Of a stretch of DNA of 64,000 nt, positions 63,082 to 64,000 are shown piece by piece. Position 1 is the first letter of the stretch; every line of letters starts with the position of its first letter. The DNA lies in contig CANFHU010000001.1 of NCBI GenBank assembly GCA_947446925.1, forward strand, positions 186,001-250,000, given 5' to 3'. The stretch comes from Flavobacteriia bacterium. GTDB taxonomy: Bacteria > Bacteroidota > Bacteroidia > Flavobacteriales_D > Crocinitomicaceae. Both the position numbers and the translations under genes were made by a program. Under the pieces are notes generated by a model that was not told where the DNA came from, did not search any database, and worked only from the letters and a program-made list of their open reading frames with translations.

Positions 63082-64000
63082 ATGTATATCTACCAACATA
63101 AAAATTGGCCACGTTGGACTTGGAATCAAACTCAAGTAAATCAATTGCTTATTGAATTAATAGGCAAGCAACAACACTTTTTAGGAAAATTAGAAGGACT
63201 TGGTTTTGATATTCGTGAAAAAACAGCATTAGAGTCAGAAATTAAAGACGTTCTCACTAACAGTGAAATAGAGGGTAACTTTCTTCAAGAATCTCAAATT
63301 CGTTCATCGATTGCTAAGAACTTAGGGATCGAAATGGAAGAATCTACAAACAAATCCATAGAAACTGAGGGAGCCATCAACCTATTCCTGGATGCTACAA
63401 GAAATTATAAAACAGTTCTAACTTCTGAACGCTTATTTGATTGGCATGCAGGATTATTTCCAACAGGTCGTTCAGCAGGGATGAAAATTGAAGTTGCAAA
63501 TTACCGTACATCCTCTGAACCTATGCAAATCGTTTCTGGTGCAATGGGAAGAGAAAAAGTACACTACGAAGCGCCCGCATCTTCAAAAGTTCCAAAAATG
63601 ATGGAGGAATTACTACGCTACATAAATACTAGCAAAGAGCATCCGTTTATCAAAGCATGTGTAGCACATCTTTGGTTTGAAGTAATACATCCTTTTGAAG
63701 ATGGAAATGGGAGATTAGGTCGCGCAATCGTGGATAAATTGCTCTGTGAAGCAGATAGTTCAACTTTTAGATACTATAGTTTCTCCAGTACCGTACTAAA
63801 ACACACGAAAGAATATTATAACGAATTAAATAATGCAAGTGTAAATTCCTTAGAAATTACACGTTGGATGAATTGGATGATGAACATCCTCATTAAAGCC
63901 ATAGAACAATCCGAAATCATTCTACAAAAAGTAGATTTCAGAAGACAATTTTGGGAGAAAAATAAAGAAATAGCGTTAAATCCTCGTCAACAAAAAGTAC
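63082..64000 (+). CDS. Fic-family protein with N-terminal DUF4172 domain (partial, 3' end outside window)
   Basis: At least 306 residues are visible. The DUF4172 N-terminus (MYIYQHKNWPRWTW) is followed by NSEIEG (about 60), which corresponds to the inhibitory helix motif SSxIEG of class II Fic proteins with Asn in place of the first Ser. The catalytic motif HPFEDGNGRLGR (about 203-214) is complete, so it should transfer AMP to a hydroxyl side chain of a target protein. Members often end in a winged-helix domain, which here would be beyond the window. It has a striking operator array upstream. Confidence 0.93.
   Translation, partial: MYIYQHKNWPRWTWNQTQVNQLLIELIGKQQHFLGKLEGLGFDIREKTALESEIKDVLTNSEIEGNFLQESQIRSSIAKNLGIEMEESTNKSIETEGAINLFLDATRNYKTVLTSERLFDWHAGLFPTGRSAGMKIEVANYRTSSEPMQIVSGAMGREKVHYEAPASSKVPKMMEELLRYINTSKEHPFIKACVAHLWFEVIHPFEDGNGRLGRAIVDKLLCEADSSTFRYYSFSSTVLKHTKEYYNELNNASVNSLEITRWMNWMMNILIKAIEQSEIILQKVDFRRQFWEKNKEIALNPRQQKV

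Noticed and set aside
1-64000. tRNA, rRNA, riboswitch or origin of replication
   Set aside because: No cloverleaf-like, ribosomal or recognisable riboswitch sequence, and no DnaA-box cluster, was seen on reading the intergenic regions. A covariance-model search would be needed to exclude small RNAs.

Overview
The window is a low-GC, gene-dense chromosomal segment from a member of the Bacteroidota, most likely order Flavobacteriales (a Crocinitomicaceae/Fluviicola-like lineage is a guess). The evidence is: recurrent TAnnTTTG -7 promoter boxes 15-55 bp before start codons; many lipoproteins with an S-G/A-C lipobox; relics of a type IX secretion (T9SS) C-terminal sorting domain; a MoxR/DUF58/DUF4129/DUF4350/SpoIIM/RDD cluster; the split cytochrome oxidase accessory cluster (ctaB, two subunits III, subunit IV, two Sco-like proteins, DUF420); and the purQ-purD region next to DUF6427/DUF6341-like genes. 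No rRNA, tRNA, CRISPR array, prophage or complete insertion sequence was seen.

Layout. 0-4 kb: two tandem paralogous lipoproteins with a C-terminal trypsin-like (S1C/HtrA-type) protease domain, and a small membrane protein. 4.3-12.8 kb: a leftward operon of seven tightly packed genes (SpoIIM-like, membrane protein, DUF4129, DUF4350, MoxR ATPase, DUF58, secreted protein) with a divergent RDD gene. 12.9-15.4 kb: a DUF805 gene, then an accessory island: one AAA/DUF4143 ATPase gene flanked by REP-like direct repeats and decayed T9SS sorting-domain tails. 15.5-23.2 kb: mfd, a cytochrome c lipoprotein, an M1 aminopeptidase, an orphan antitoxin-like gene, a biotin-carrier protein and 3-hydroxyanthranilate dioxygenase. 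23.4-28.8 kb: a very large predicted outer-membrane protein whose 3' end is duplicated beyond an inserted DUF1016 nuclease gene, then a YceI-family gene. 28.9-35.3 kb: a kinase-fold protein and the heme A/cytochrome oxidase cluster. 35.4-38.5 kb: envelope and stress genes. 38.7-42.5 kb: a GH3-family protein, purM and prfA. 42.5-47.6 kb: uncharacterised envelope proteins. 47.6-56.4 kb: TPR protein, radA, an NAD(P)-binding protein, ppk1, ispD and a small membrane protein. 56.6-62.9 kb: DUF6427-like protein, purQ, purD, a CNNM/CBS protein, a polysaccharide deacetylase-like protein and an acyltransferase-like protein. 63.1 kb to the end: a Fic-family AMPylase gene, cut by the window end and preceded by an operator-like repeat array.

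Most genes are housekeeping or conserved Flavobacteriales genes. The parts that look acquired or unusual are (i) the 13.3-15.4 kb island with T9SS relics, (ii) the one-gene DUF1016 insertion at 26.87-28.12 kb, which left a diverged second copy of the neighbouring gene's 3' end, (iii) soluble insertion domains in both cytochrome oxidase subunits III, (iv) the operator array before fic, and (v) the tandem protease lipoproteins. No wholly new multi-gene system could be demonstrated from the sequence alone.
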